Below are positions 6,019 to 14,624 of a stretch of 25,352 bases of DNA, one piece after another. Where the stretch lies: assembly GCA_900544025.1 (NCBI GenBank), contig UQTM01000049.1, positions 1 through 25,352 of the forward strand, read 5' to 3'. The translations under genes were made by a program, and so were the position numbers. The number at the start of each line of letters is the position of its first letter. The first letter of the stretch is position 1. The notes beneath the pieces are model-generated. The model saw only the letters and a program-made list of their open reading frames with translations, did not search any database and was not told the origin of the DNA. The DNA comes from an uncultured Odoribacter sp. (GTDB lineage: Bacteria; Bacteroidota; Bacteroidia; Bacteroidales; Marinifilaceae).

Positions 6019-7302
6019 TTAATCGAATCGGAATATTTCCGAAGTCAGTTTTATAGGGACGATTTTATTGGCGAATTGGGCATTAAACGGAATTTCAACC
6101 CGGATGTAATTATCTGTGAAACCACAAATCGAATTATTCACTTTATTATCTTCAAATAAAACATTCCGGGTTTGTCCTTCAAACCGATTGTAAAAATTTT
6201 GTAACTTATGGTCAGAAATATCAAGTAACCGGTTTACTCGCCGGTGCTTTTCCGTGGGATTGACCACATAGGGGATTTCGAGAGCCTTTGTACCGGCCCG
6301 TTCCGAGTATGGAAATACGTGGAGTTGCGAAATGTCGAGTGTTTCGATGAAGTCTGCAGCATCATTGAAATAATGCTCGGTCTCTCCGCGCATTCCCACA
6401 ATCGTATCCACACCGATAAAAGCGTCGGGCAAGACACTTCGTATATGGGCGATTTTCGAGGCAAAAAGTTCTCTGTCGTATTTCCGCCGCATCAATTTCA
6501 GCACCTCATTGCTGCCTGATTGCAAAGGGATGTGGAAATGAGGCATAAATCTCCGGGAACCGGCAACGAATTCAATGATATCATCGGTCAATAAATTCGG
6601 TTCGATGGAAGATATACGAAAACGATCGATTTCTTCTATTTGTTCAAGAGTTTGCAGTAACTTTAGAAAATTTTCTTCCGTACCCCGTCCGAAATCTCCG
6701 GTATTGACCCCGGTCAGTATAATTTCTTTGATTCCTTTAGTTGCAACCTCTTTTACGGCTTCTGTAATTTGCCGGATTGTAGCGCTCCGGCTTTTACCCC
6801 TGGCGAAAGGGATCGTACAATACGTACAAAAATAATCGCATCCGTCCTGTATCTTTAAAAAACAGCGGGTACGGTCGCCGAAGGAATAAGCCAGATCGAA
6901 ATCCGAAAGTTTGAATATATCACAGGAGTGGGGTTCGTTTTGCTGCTGGGCTTCGGCGTGGCGCAAGTAATCTTCTACCTTGAATTTGTCGCCTGCTCCC
7001 AATACCAGGTTTACCCCTTCTATTTCCAACAGTTCTTTAGCGCGAAGCTGGGCATAACATCCTACAACGATAATATATGCCCCCGGATTCCGGTGGATAA
7101 TCTTACGAATAAGCTGCCGCCCTTTTTTTTCTGCAACATCCGTTACGCTACAAGTGTTTATAACGAATATATCCGCACCTTCTTTTTCTCCAACGGTTTG
7201 TGTGCCGGCATTTTCCAGGCTATGTTTTATTGTAGATGTTTCTGAAAAATTTAATTTGCAGCCTAATGTAATATAAGCTACCTTCTTCCCTTCAATGATC
7301 AT
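6019..7302 (-). CDS. mtaB: tRNA t6A37 methylthiotransferase MtaB
   Basis: 427 aa from the ATG at 7302; an upstream TTG (7392) would place the start beyond the promoter and inside the divergent gene. The enzyme adds a methylthio group to t6A at position 37 of ANN-decoding tRNAs, using two [4Fe-4S] clusters. The N-terminal MTTase domain has its three cluster Cys (Cys15 in TLGCKLNFSE, Cys51 in NTCSV, Cys82 in VGCYAQ). The radical-SAM core has CDYFCTYC (Cys155, Cys159, Cys162) and the later GVDTIVGMRGE motif. The C-terminus ends in a TRAM-like domain. LGCKLNFSE and the overall length point to MtaB rather than MiaB or RimO. It is divergent from lpxB with an 89-bp shared control region. Confidence 0.92.
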   Translation of the reverse strand: MIIEGKKVAYITLGCKLNFSETSTIKHSLENAGTQTVGEKEGADIFVINTCSVTDVAEKKGRQLIRKIIHRNPGAYIIVVGCYAQLRAKELLEIEGVNLVLGAGDKFKVEDYLRHAEAQQQNEPHSCDIFKLSDFDLAYSFGDRTRCFLKIQDGCDYFCTYCTIPFARGKSRSATIRQITEAVKEVATKGIKEIILTGVNTGDFGRGTEENFLKLLQTLEQIEEIDRFRISSIEPNLLTDDIIEFVAGSRRFMPHFHIPLQSGSNEVLKLMRRKYDRELFASKIAHIRSVLPDAFIGVDTIVGMRGETEHYFNDAADFIETLDISQLHVFPYSERAGTKALEIPYVVNPTEKHRRVNRLLDISDHKLQNFYNRFEGQTRNVLFEDNKVNNSICGFTDNYIRVEIPFNAQFANKIVPIKLTSEIFRFD

Positions 7303-7321
7303 GTGTATCTTTATTTTGCTG

Positions 7322-7329
7322 CAAAAGTA
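7322..7329 (-). promoter_or_regulatory. -7 box of mtaB (TACTTTTG, minus strand)
   Basis: A full TAnnTTTG match on the minus strand, ending 19 nt before the mtaB ATG; no clear -33 element. Confidence 0.6.
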
Positions 7330-7349
7330 ATTATTTTGGCTGTATTTTC

Positions 7350-7357
7350 TATCTTTG
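7350..7357 (+). promoter_or_regulatory. -7 box of lpxB (TATCTTTG)
   Basis: A full match to TAnnTTTG, 34 nt before the lpxB ATG at 7392. TTTG at 7335-7338 is too close to be a normal -33. It lies 20 bp from the divergent mtaB box. Confidence 0.6.
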
Positions 7358-7391
7358 TAAACTAAAGATACAGATTTATAAGTTATTGCCA

Positions 7392-8555
7392 ATGAGATAT
7401 TATGTTATTGCCGGAGAGGCTTCCGGAGATTTGCATGCTTCAAATTTAATCCGGGGATTGAGGTCGCAAGACCCGGAGGCGGAGGTGCGCGGCTGGGGAG
7501 GTGATTTGATGCAGGAGGCAGGCTGTGAGATCGTAAGGCATTACAAGGATACGGCTATCATGGGTTTTGTGGCTGTACTAAAGAATTTAAAAAAATTGAA
7601 GGGTAATATCCGGGCCTGTTGTGAAGATATTCAAACCTGGAAACCTGATGTTGTGATCTTGGTTGATTATGCAGGTTTCAACCTTCGGATCGCCCGTTTC
7701 GCTAAATGTATCGGAATCCGGGTATTTTATTACATATCTCCGAAGTTGTGGGCGTGGAATACCGGGCGGGTAAAGCAAATCCGGAAGAATGTCGATCGTA
7801 TGTACGTGATTTTTCCATTTGAGACCGATTTCTATAAGAAGTATAATTATAAGGTACAGTATGCCGGGAATCCTTTGGTGGATGCGATTCACGACCGTCC
7901 GTTCCAGAATGAAACATTTCCGGATTTTGTACAGTTGAACGGATTGTCCGGGCGGCCTATTATAGCCTTATTGGCGGGAAGCCGGGTACAGGAATTAAAA
8001 TTCGTTCTTCCTCAAATGTTGAAAATGGTAAGGCATTTCCCTGATTTTGAGTTTGTGATTGCCGGAGCTCCTTCCATGAAGGATTCCGATTATGCTGCTT
8101 ATGTCGGGGATATGGGAGTGAAGATTATTTATGGACAGACTTATCGTCTGGTGAAACAGGCTACAGCTGCGCTCGTTACTTCGGGGACGGCCACGCTCGA
8201 AACGGCTTTGTTAAAAACGCCTCAGGTGGTGTGTTATAGCGGCGAGGGAGGAGCATTCAGTTATTGGTTGTTCAAGACTGTGGTAAAAGTGAAGTATATT
8301 TCTTTGGTCAATTTAATGCTCGACCGGGAGGTGGTGAAGGAATTGCTGATGCAGAAATTAAATGAGAAAAATCTGCTTGCAGAACTATCCCGTATCATTT
8401 ACGATGAAGATGTCCGGCAAAAGATGACAGCAGATTATGAGGAGATCATCGAGCGGTTAGGGAAGCCCGGAACTTCGGATCGTTTTGCGAAATTGATGAT
8501 AGAGGATATAGAAAGAGACCGCCCTGAGGACGGTCTCCACGCAGCTCAAAAATAG
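7392..8555 (+). CDS. lpxB: Lipid-A-disaccharide synthase
   Basis: 387 aa, typical for LpxB. It joins UDP-2,3-diacylglucosamine and lipid X to make the tetraacyl disaccharide-1-phosphate of lipid A, acting at the inner face of the cytoplasmic membrane. Family motifs in order: IAGEASGDLH near the start, WGGDLMQEAG, AIMGFVAVLKNL, DYAGFNLRIA, YISPKLWAWN, VIFPFE, YAGNPLVDAI, LLAGSRVQEL and VTSGTATLETALL in the UDP-sugar site (GT19 fold). The ATG at 7392 (MRYYVIAGE) is used; the TTG two codons earlier is not needed. Its presence implies an LPS- or LOS-bearing outer membrane. The last codons contain an inverted repeat (8515-8521/8531-8537) without a T tract. Confidence 0.95.
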   Translation: MRYYVIAGEASGDLHASNLIRGLRSQDPEAEVRGWGGDLMQEAGCEIVRHYKDTAIMGFVAVLKNLKKLKGNIRACCEDIQTWKPDVVILVDYAGFNLRIARFAKCIGIRVFYYISPKLWAWNTGRVKQIRKNVDRMYVIFPFETDFYKKYNYKVQYAGNPLVDAIHDRPFQNETFPDFVQLNGLSGRPIIALLAGSRVQELKFVLPQMLKMVRHFPDFEFVIAGAPSMKDSDYAAYVGDMGVKIIYGQTYRLVKQATAALVTSGTATLETALLKTPQVVCYSGEGGAFSYWLFKTVVKVKYISLVNLMLDREVVKELLMQKLNEKNLLAELSRIIYDEDVRQKMTADYEEIIERLGKPGTSDRFAKLMIEDIERDRPEDGLHAAQK

Positions 8556-8716
8556 AATAGGTTGTAAATGCTGCTGCGTTAAGTAGGGGATATTATGTTT
8601 CTTAATTTTTTTTTACTCGAATTGGGCAAAGTTAATCATTCCTTTGAATAATGCAAATGTTCCGTTCGTGCTTATTTTACGATTATTTTTTTATAATCAC
8701 CGATTTCGGGGCTTTA

Positions 8717-9694
8717 TCATTCGTATATTAATTTTACGTTATCGATCCAGAATTTACTGTCCGGAGCACCGATATAGGCTCCGCCGTTCCCGGACGAAAG
8801 CCGTAATATGATGTGGGTGATTTCTTCGTCGGCTTCTCCCCAACCCACTTCTTGTATGGGCACCATAATGCCTTTGCTGTTCTGGCAATATTGAGTGTTC
8901 TCTCCTGTTACCAGGTCCATGAAAGGTTTGTAATAGGGTTCCTGGGTGATGTTTCCATAATGAACCGGGATTCTATGACCGTTTTGCCATTCCGTAACAT
9001 CCTGTCCGTACTGTTCGTATGCAGTACCGATCCTTTTCGCATAGATATTTCCTTCTGCATCTTCCCAGCGTTTTTGTAATAGAAGGCAAGCCTCGGCCCG
9101 GTTTTGTTCTTTTAATTTTACGATTTTACTAAATCCGGTAGCTTTTATTTGGAGGCCGCCCGGCGTCACTTTATAGTCGAATGCCAGAGCGGTGGGACGT
9201 TTCGTAAACGGAATACCGCTACTTAATTTACTTTGAGGGTTTTTGGTGTCCTGCACAGGTTCGATCACCTTTCCTAAAAATATGGTTCCTGTCGCCAGTA
9301 CGGATATATTGATTAATCCCAACACTTTTACATTTTCCATCCGGGTTTCCATCCGGGCACAGTATCCGGAGTCTCTTTTTTCAGGGAAAACGGTAACACT
9401 GCCTTTTACTACACCGCTTACTTTGGCCATAACCGTCGATGTTGCCCAGGGCGAAACGGTGTTTACATAAGGCGTATTGTTTTTTAGTGTGTCACCGGGG
9501 GCTATTTCATATAGATATTTGGTTTTTCCTCCGATAATGAACGATTCATTAACAACCCGTACCAGCCATTGATCCATATCCCCGAAAGGTAACAGTTCTT
9601 CCGTCGTGTTTTGTGCGTGAGTGATGGAAGGTACGAGAGCCAAAACGGCTAATAAAACGATTTTAGATAAATGTTTTGTCATTCTCAACATCAT
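8717..9694 (-). CDS. Exported PCMD-domain protein (putative carbohydrate metabolism domain)
   Basis: 325 aa. A signal peptide ends near residue 27 (VPSITHAQ). The body resembles the Bacteroidetes PCMD family (PF13201-like): an N-terminal module with PWATST, then SGIPFTKRPTALAFDYKVTP at the entry to a beta-sandwich and the closing FWIDNVKLIYE, the family's typical 'D-N-hydrophobic' end. PCMD proteins are extracellular and thought to bind or process carbohydrate, but their activity is unproven. There is no lipobox and no nearby SusC/SusD pair, so it is not part of a recognisable polysaccharide-utilisation locus. A start at Met5 (9682) is equally possible. Convergent with lpxB. Confidence 0.78.
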   Translation of the reverse strand: MMLRMTKHLSKIVLLAVLALVPSITHAQNTTEELLPFGDMDQWLVRVVNESFIIGGKTKYLYEIAPGDTLKNNTPYVNTVSPWATSTVMAKVSGVVKGSVTVFPEKRDSGYCARMETRMENVKVLGLINISVLATGTIFLGKVIEPVQDTKNPQSKLSSGIPFTKRPTALAFDYKVTPGGLQIKATGFSKIVKLKEQNRAEACLLLQKRWEDAEGNIYAKRIGTAYEQYGQDVTEWQNGHRIPVHYGNITQEPYYKPFMDLVTGENTQYCQNSKGIMVPIQEVGWGEADEEITHIILRLSSGNGGAYIGAPDSKFWIDNVKLIYE

Positions 9695-9723
9695 AATTCA
9701 TTTTTAATGAACTTATTTTTGAG

Positions 9724-9731
9724 CAAAAATA
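9724..9731 (-). promoter_or_regulatory. -7 box of the PCMD gene (TATTTTTG, minus strand)
   Basis: A full TAnnTTTG match 29 nt before the ATG at 9694; the -33 element is weak. Confidence 0.5.
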
Positions 9732-9907
9732 ATGCCAAACACATAAAAAGTAAGAGGTAGAATTACTTTTCACGATCGGCATGGGTTTTATGGTATTATT
9801 CTGTTTATCGTTTTTTCCCTGAAAGGGTTTCGTCGGTAAAATTGTGCTATTCGTCTTTGAATTGGGGGTGTTTATATATTTGAATTGTTTGGAGGGTATC
9901 CTGTTTT

Positions 9908-9915
9908 TACTTTTG
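9908..9915 (+). promoter_or_regulatory. -7 box of the efflux operon (TACTTTTG)
   Basis: A full TAnnTTTG match 26 nt before the ATG at 9942. Possible -33 partners are ATTG at 9884-9887 (20-nt spacer) or TTTG at 9888-9891 (16-nt spacer). Confidence 0.6.
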
Positions 9916-9941
9916 TTTCAGTAATTAGAAAAACGAAAGAT

Positions 9942-11258
9942 ATGAACGGTAGAGTGAAATGGATAACAGGTGCTTTATTACTGTTTTCTTTAGTCGTCCG
10001 GGGACAAGATAAACCGGCGCAGTGGGATTTGAAATCCTGCATCGATTATGCCAAAGCGCAGAACATTCAAATTAAGAAAAGTAAAGTTTCTTTACAAGAA
10101 AGCCAGGAAAATACCCGTCAGGCCAGGGCTGCCTTATTGCCATCGCTTTCTTTTTCTACCAGTCATAATCTGGTGAATCATCCTAAATCGGAAACTTCCG
10201 ATAAAAACGATTATTCCGGAAACTACGGTCTGAATACTTCTGTGGATTTGTATAATGGAGGAAAACTCAGAAAAAGTATAAAACAGCAGGAATTACAGGA
10301 TAGGATTCAGGAATTGACGATTCAGGAGGCAGAGAACGATATCGAGCTGGCAATAACAGAGGCTTTCGTTCAGTTGTTATATGCAAATGAAACGGTGGAT
10401 ATCAACCGGAATGCAGTGGAAATATCCAAAGCGCAGCGTGACCGAGCAGAACAATTGCTGGCTGCCGGTTCTATTTCTTCTACGGATTTGGCACAATTGG
10501 AGTCTCAATATAATTCGGATAAATATCAATTGGTGGCGGCACAAACCACCTTGGAAGATGTCCGTTTGCAATTAAAACAGCTGTTGGAACTGGAGGTCAC
10601 GGATCATTTGGAATTATTGATCCCGGCGATTCCCGATAGTGAGGTTTTAACCGTACTGCCCGGTAAAGTACAGGTATATGAAACCTCATTGCAGATTATG
10701 CCGCAGATAGAGTACAGCCGGATTAATATCGATGCTGCCGGTTTGGGGGTGGCAAAAGCTAAAGCCGGTTATTGGCCGTCTTTGCGATTGACCGCCGGTA
10801 TCGGTACCGGGCATGTTTCGGGTTCTTCGTTTACCTTCGGTAACCAGTTGCGTAATAGTTTTAACGAGAGTGTAGGATTGAGTTTGAGTGTCCCTATTTT
10901 CAGTAATCGTTCTAATAAAACTGCGGTAAAACTGGCTCAGTTAAGCGTGGAAACTTCCGAATTGAATTATGTCGGGATGCAGAAAGATCTATTGAAATCG
11001 GTAGAGAAAGCTTATTTGGATGCCACTTCCTCTCAGGCCAGATATAAAGCTGCGATAGAGAGCATGAAAGCCTCGGAAATGAGTTTTAAGCTGGTAGAGG
11101 AACAGTTTAACCTGGGAATGAAAAACATCGTGGAGCTTTTGACGGAAAAGAACAATCTCTTATCTGCCCAGCAGGAAGTGGTTCAGGCAAAATATATGTC
11201 GGTATTGAATTTACAATTATTGAATTTTTACCAGGGTAAACCCATTGAAATTAAATAA
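9942..11258 (+). CDS. TolC-family outer-membrane efflux channel
   Basis: 438 aa from ATG 9942; an earlier TTG at 9885 lies upstream of the promoter box. Residues 1-22 are a signal peptide (ALLLFSLVVRGQ). The mature protein starts with WDLKSCIDYAKAQNIQIKKS, the usual opening of outer-membrane efflux proteins, and carries two OEP repeats of long amphipathic helices (for example SQENTRQARAALLPSLSF, later AKAKAGYWPSLRLTAGIG) with short beta strands between. The final part, LVEEQFNLGMKNIVELLTEK, is the standard OEP end. It should form the trimeric outer-membrane and periplasmic tunnel for the MacA/MacB-type pump encoded just downstream. No lipobox is seen. The next gene starts 78 nt later, after an imperfect stem-loop. 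Confidence 0.92.
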   Translation: MNGRVKWITGALLLFSLVVRGQDKPAQWDLKSCIDYAKAQNIQIKKSKVSLQESQENTRQARAALLPSLSFSTSHNLVNHPKSETSDKNDYSGNYGLNTSVDLYNGGKLRKSIKQQELQDRIQELTIQEAENDIELAITEAFVQLLYANETVDINRNAVEISKAQRDRAEQLLAAGSISSTDLAQLESQYNSDKYQLVAAQTTLEDVRLQLKQLLELEVTDHLELLIPAIPDSEVLTVLPGKVQVYETSLQIMPQIEYSRINIDAAGLGVAKAKAGYWPSLRLTAGIGTGHVSGSSFTFGNQLRNSFNESVGLSLSVPIFSNRSNKTAVKLAQLSVETSELNYVGMQKDLLKSVEKAYLDATSSQARYKAAIESMKASEMSFKLVEEQFNLGMKNIVELLTEKNNLLSAQQEVVQAKYMSVLNLQLLNFYQGKPIEIK

Positions 11259-11276
11259 AGTCTAAAAAATAAACAG

Positions 11277-11317
11277 GCATGAGGCTCTGAATGGCGAGTG
11301 TAAACAAGGCTTCGTGC
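11277..11317 (+). other. Intercistronic stem-loop between channel and adaptor genes
   Basis: GCATGAGGCT (11277-11286) can pair with GGCTTCGTGC (11308-11317), 10 bp with three G.U pairs, leaving a 21-nt loop. No T tract follows. It may act in mRNA processing or stability, or may be chance. Confidence 0.3.
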
Positions 11318-11336
11318 AACCGTAAAAATTGTAGGT

Positions 11337-12545
11337 ATGAAAAAAGGTAAATTAATAGGAACAGCGATTGTTGTCGTGGCTTTAGGAACAGGAGCTTATC
11401 TGTTTTTAGGAGCATCTTCAAAAAAACAATTGAGTTGGGAAACGGCAAAAGTTTCGCGGGGTACGATTGCGAACATGGTAACTGCTACGGGTACTGTTGA
11501 GCCCATCACCCAGGTTGAAGTCGGTACACAGGTATCCGGGATTATCAATAATATCTATGTGGATTATAATAGTGTTGTAAAGAAAGGGCAGGTAATTGCA
11601 GAATTGGATAAAACAACCTTAGAATCGGAACTCAAATCCAAGCAGGCCGATTTAGAATCGAGCCGTACGGAGTATGAGTATCAGACAAAAAATTATGCCC
11701 GGACGAAAACATTACATGAAAAGAAATTGGTTAGCGATACGGACTATGAAAATGCGACCTATCAATATGAAAAGGCTAAGAGTGCTTATGAAAAGAATCA
11801 GGCAGACCTGGTGAAAGTGAAAACGAATTTAGGTTACGCTATTATTTATTCGCCTATAGACGGCGTAGTGCTTTCCAAGGCAGTGGAAGAAGGCCAGACT
11901 GTTGCCGCCAGCTTTAGTACCCCTACCTTGTTCAAGATTGCCAACGACTTGACTAAAATGCAGGTTGTTGCCGATGTGGACGAAGCCGATATCGGTCAGG
12001 TGGAAGAGGGGCAACGCGTGACGTTTACTGTGGATGCTTATCCCAATGATGTTTTTGAAGGGGAGGTGATGCAGGTACGTTTGGAAGCGACAACAACTTC
12101 TAATGTGGTGACTTATGAAGTGGTGGTCAATGCTCCCAATCCGGAATTGAAATTGAAACCGGGCTTGACCGCCAATATTACGATTTATACCTTGGAAGAA
12201 AAGAATATTTTGACTTTGCCTTCTAAAGCGTTGCGTTATGTTCCGAATACCGAGATATTGGGTGAGGGGATGGAATTGGTCGCTATGCCTGAAAATGAGC
12301 AGGTACCCGGAGTGAAACGGAGCGTATGGGTGAAAGAGGGACAGGTATTACGGGAAAAACCGGTGGTCGCAGGCATTACGAATGGGGCGATCGTGGAGAT
12401 AAAAGACGGGCTTACAGAAGGAGAAGAAGTGATTACGGGTATCACTGTTAATCAGCCGGCTATGGCTGCCAATAATGGAAACGAAGGAGAGAACAGTCCG
12501 TTTATGCCTAAACGTCCCGGTTCTCAGAAGAAAAGCGAAAAATAA
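11337..12545 (+). CDS. MacA-type periplasmic adaptor (membrane-fusion protein)
   Basis: 402 aa. One N-terminal membrane anchor (residues 7-26) precedes a classical adaptor: the lipoyl half-motif TGTVEPITQVEVGTQVSG, a coiled-coil hairpin about residues 95-165 rich in Lys/Glu/Tyr (SSRTEYEYQTKNYARTKTLH), the second lipoyl half IIYSPIDGVVLSKAVEEGQT, a beta-barrel (ADIGQVEEGQRVTFTVDAYP) and a membrane-proximal domain ending in GLTEGEEVITG. The tail (about the last 25 residues) is low-complexity and charged. It bridges the inner-membrane MacB-like transporter and the TolC-like channel. Only 5 nt separate its stop from the ATPase start, so the genes are co-transcribed and probably translationally coupled. 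Confidence 0.93.
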   Translation: MKKGKLIGTAIVVVALGTGAYLFLGASSKKQLSWETAKVSRGTIANMVTATGTVEPITQVEVGTQVSGIINNIYVDYNSVVKKGQVIAELDKTTLESELKSKQADLESSRTEYEYQTKNYARTKTLHEKKLVSDTDYENATYQYEKAKSAYEKNQADLVKVKTNLGYAIIYSPIDGVVLSKAVEEGQTVAASFSTPTLFKIANDLTKMQVVADVDEADIGQVEEGQRVTFTVDAYPNDVFEGEVMQVRLEATTTSNVVTYEVVVNAPNPELKLKPGLTANITIYTLEEKNILTLPSKALRYVPNTEILGEGMELVAMPENEQVPGVKRSVWVKEGQVLREKPVVAGITNGAIVEIKDGLTEGEEVITGITVNQPAMAANNGNEGENSPFMPKRPGSQKKSEK

Positions 12546-12550
12546 ACGAG

Positions 12551-13297
12551 ATGATGAACGCAATTATTGAATTGAAAGATATAAAGCGCAATTTTCTGGT
12601 AGGAAATGAAACTGTACATGCCTTGAGAGGAGTAACGTTTTCTATTTATCCCGGAGAATTTGTGACGATCATGGGCACCAGTGGGTCGGGAAAATCTACT
12701 CTGTTGAATTTGCTGGGATGTTTGGATACTCCTTCTTTCGGAGAATATCTACTCGACGGTTATTCCGTACGTCAGATGGGGAAGAACGAGAGAGCTATAT
12801 TGAGAAATAAAAAGATCGGTTTCGTTTTTCAGTCCTACAACCTTTTACCTAAGACAACCGCTATCGAGAATGTTGAATTGCCTTTGATGTATAATCCATT
12901 GGTTTCGGCTAAAGATCGGGAACGGAAAGCGATAGAGGCATTGGAAGCTGTGGGATTGCAGGATCGTTTGTATCATAAGTCGAATCAGATGTCGGGAGGT
13001 CAGCAGCAACGTGTGGCTATCGCCAGAGCTTTAGTGAACGATCCTGTTATCATTTTGGCCGATGAAGCCACCGGAAATTTGGATTCGCGTACTTCTTTTG
13101 AAATTTTGGTATTATTCCAGGAGTTGCATGCTAAAGGGCGGACCATCATATTTGTGACACACAATCCGGAACTTTCCGCATACAGTAGCCGCACTATTGT
13201 ATTGAAAGACGGACAGGTGATCGAGGACCGGAAGAACGATCATATTGCTTCGGCCAGAGAAACGCTGGAGGCATTACCTAAGGTGAATGAAGATTAG
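12551..13297 (+). CDS. MacB/LolD-type ABC transporter ATPase
   Basis: 248 aa nucleotide-binding domain with every core motif: Walker A GTSGSGKST (42-50), Q-loop Gln94 in FVFQSYNLLP, signature MSGGQQQRVAIARAL (from 147), Walker B VIILADE (166-172), D-loop GNLDSR and switch His204 (VTHNP). LNLLGCLDTPSFGEY is typical of the MacB/LolD/FtsE subgroup that drives mechanotransmission rather than substrate translocation across the inner membrane. In Escherichia coli MacB this domain is fused to the permease; here it is a separate gene. The start may be either ATG of the ATGATG pair (12551 or 12554). Its C-terminal 30 residues extend past the ATPase fold. Confidence 0.94.
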   Translation: MMNAIIELKDIKRNFLVGNETVHALRGVTFSIYPGEFVTIMGTSGSGKSTLLNLLGCLDTPSFGEYLLDGYSVRQMGKNERAILRNKKIGFVFQSYNLLPKTTAIENVELPLMYNPLVSAKDRERKAIEALEAVGLQDRLYHKSNQMSGGQQQRVAIARALVNDPVIILADEATGNLDSRTSFEILVLFQELHAKGRTIIFVTHNPELSAYSSRTIVLKDGQVIEDRKNDHIASARETLEALPKVNED

Positions 13298-13342
13298 TTT
13301 AGAGGGCAGGAAAGAAACGGTGACGATTTAAATTTTTGAAAA

Positions 13343-14563
13343 ATGAATTTTGCGAATTTGCTTAAAATAGCGTTACGGGCGCTGAATAACAATAAAATGC
13401 GTGGTTTTTTGACGATGCTGGGAATTATTATCGGTGTTGCGTCGGTTATCACCATGCTGGCCATCGGGCAGGGATCTAAACGAAGTATTCGGGCGCAGAT
13501 TTCGGAAATGGGTTCTAATATGATTATGGTCCATCCGGGCGCTGAACGCCGGGGCGGCGTTCGTCAGGATCCGGCTTCTATGCAAAGCCTGAAGTTAGAA
13601 GATTATCAGGCTATTGCCAGCGAAACCCGTTATGTTTCGAGTACTTCTCCTTCTGTGAGCAGTAGCGGACAGACTATATACGGAGCGAATAATTATCCTA
13701 CTTCAGTGTATGGAGTGAATCAGGATTATTTGGATATTCGTAAATATACGGTGGGAGAAGGGGAATTATTCACCGATCAGGATATATTGACTTCTGCCAA
13801 AGTTTGTCTGGTGGGAAAAACCATTGTCGATAATTTGTTTACAAACGGAGAAGACCCTTTGGGGAAAGTGATCCGTTTTAATAAAATACCGTTTAAAATC
13901 ATAGGTGTATTGACACCTAAAGGTTATAATAGCATGGGGATGGACCAGGATGATCTTATCTTAGCACCTTATACAACCATCCAAAAGCGTGTCCTGGCCA
14001 TCACCCATTTACAAGGAATTTATGCTTCGGCTTTAACCGAAGATATGACGGAGCAGGCCGAAGAAGAGATCAGCGATCTGTTGAGAAGAAATCATAAGCT
14101 GAAAAAGGGGGACGATGATGATTTTACGATCCGTTCACAACAGGAGTTGAGTTCGATGATGAGTTCGACAACGGATATGATGACCGTTTTGCTGGCCTGT
14201 ATCGCCGGGATTTCTTTGCTGGTAGGAGGAATCGGTATTATGAATATCATGTATGTTTCCGTTACCGAACGTACGCGGGAGATCGGTTTGCGAATGTCTA
14301 TCGGAGCAAAGGGACGGGATATATTGGCCCAGTTCCTGCTCGAGGCGATCCTGATCAGTGTGACGGGGGGGATTATCGGCGTATTGCTGGGTATAGGCGC
14401 TGCATACGTTGTGAAGATTGTTTTGGGATGGCCGGTATTTGTGCAGGTTTATTCGGTTGTGCTTTCTTTCGTCGTGTGTACGGTTACGGGGATATTCTTC
14501 GGCTGGTATCCGGCACAGAAGGCCTCAGACCTTGATCCTATAGAGGCAATCCGTTACGAATAA
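13343..14563 (+). CDS. MacB-type ABC transporter permease (FtsX family)
   Basis: 406 aa. Topology fits the type VII ABC fold: one N-terminal helix (GFLTMLGIIIGVASVITMLAIG, about 20-41), a large periplasmic MacB-PCD domain (about 45-270) and three C-terminal helices (LLACIAGISLLVGGIGIMN; FLLEAILISVTGGIIGVLLG; VVLSFVVCTVTGIFFGWYPA). The SVTERTREIGLRMSIGA coupling segment and the closing PAQKASDLDPIEAIRYE are hallmarks of MacB-like permeases. With the ATPase, adaptor and channel it completes a tripartite pump that expels substrates from the periplasm. The substrate is unknown; macrolides, peptides, lipids or siderophore-like compounds are all precedented in the family. Confidence 0.94.
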   Translation: MNFANLLKIALRALNNNKMRGFLTMLGIIIGVASVITMLAIGQGSKRSIRAQISEMGSNMIMVHPGAERRGGVRQDPASMQSLKLEDYQAIASETRYVSSTSPSVSSSGQTIYGANNYPTSVYGVNQDYLDIRKYTVGEGELFTDQDILTSAKVCLVGKTIVDNLFTNGEDPLGKVIRFNKIPFKIIGVLTPKGYNSMGMDQDDLILAPYTTIQKRVLAITHLQGIYASALTEDMTEQAEEEISDLLRRNHKLKKGDDDDFTIRSQQELSSMMSSTTDMMTVLLACIAGISLLVGGIGIMNIMYVSVTERTREIGLRMSIGAKGRDILAQFLLEAILISVTGGIIGVLLGIGAAYVVKIVLGWPVFVQVYSVVLSFVVCTVTGIFFGWYPAQKASDLDPIEAIRYE

Positions 14564-14608
14564 ATAACGTTTCGGGCAGGAATAAGGGAAAGTGAGGGAA
14601 TAGTTTTC

Positions 14609-14616
14609 TATCTTTG
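14609..14616 (+). promoter_or_regulatory. -7-like box TATCTTTG immediately before the kinase gene
   Basis: A full TAnnTTTG match only 8 nt before the ATG at 14625, so transcription from it would give an almost leaderless message. No -33 is seen. It may be fortuitous. Confidence 0.35.
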
Positions 14617-14624
14617 TTATCATT

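Noticed and set aside
6244..7245. Several + strand ORFs of 85-105 codons opposite mtaB
   Set aside because: They are antisense shadows of mtaB, which has intact cluster and radical-SAM motifs on the minus strand.
7386..7392. Alternative TTG starts for lpxB (7386) and for mtaB on the opposite strand (7392)
   Set aside because: Both would override clear ATG starts with family-typical N-termini, and the mtaB extension crosses both promoter boxes.
8515..8537. GAGACCG/CGGTCTC inverted repeat at the end of lpxB as a terminator
   Set aside because: It lies inside the coding region, with no T tract after it and 18 nt before the stop codon, so it is not a convincing terminator.
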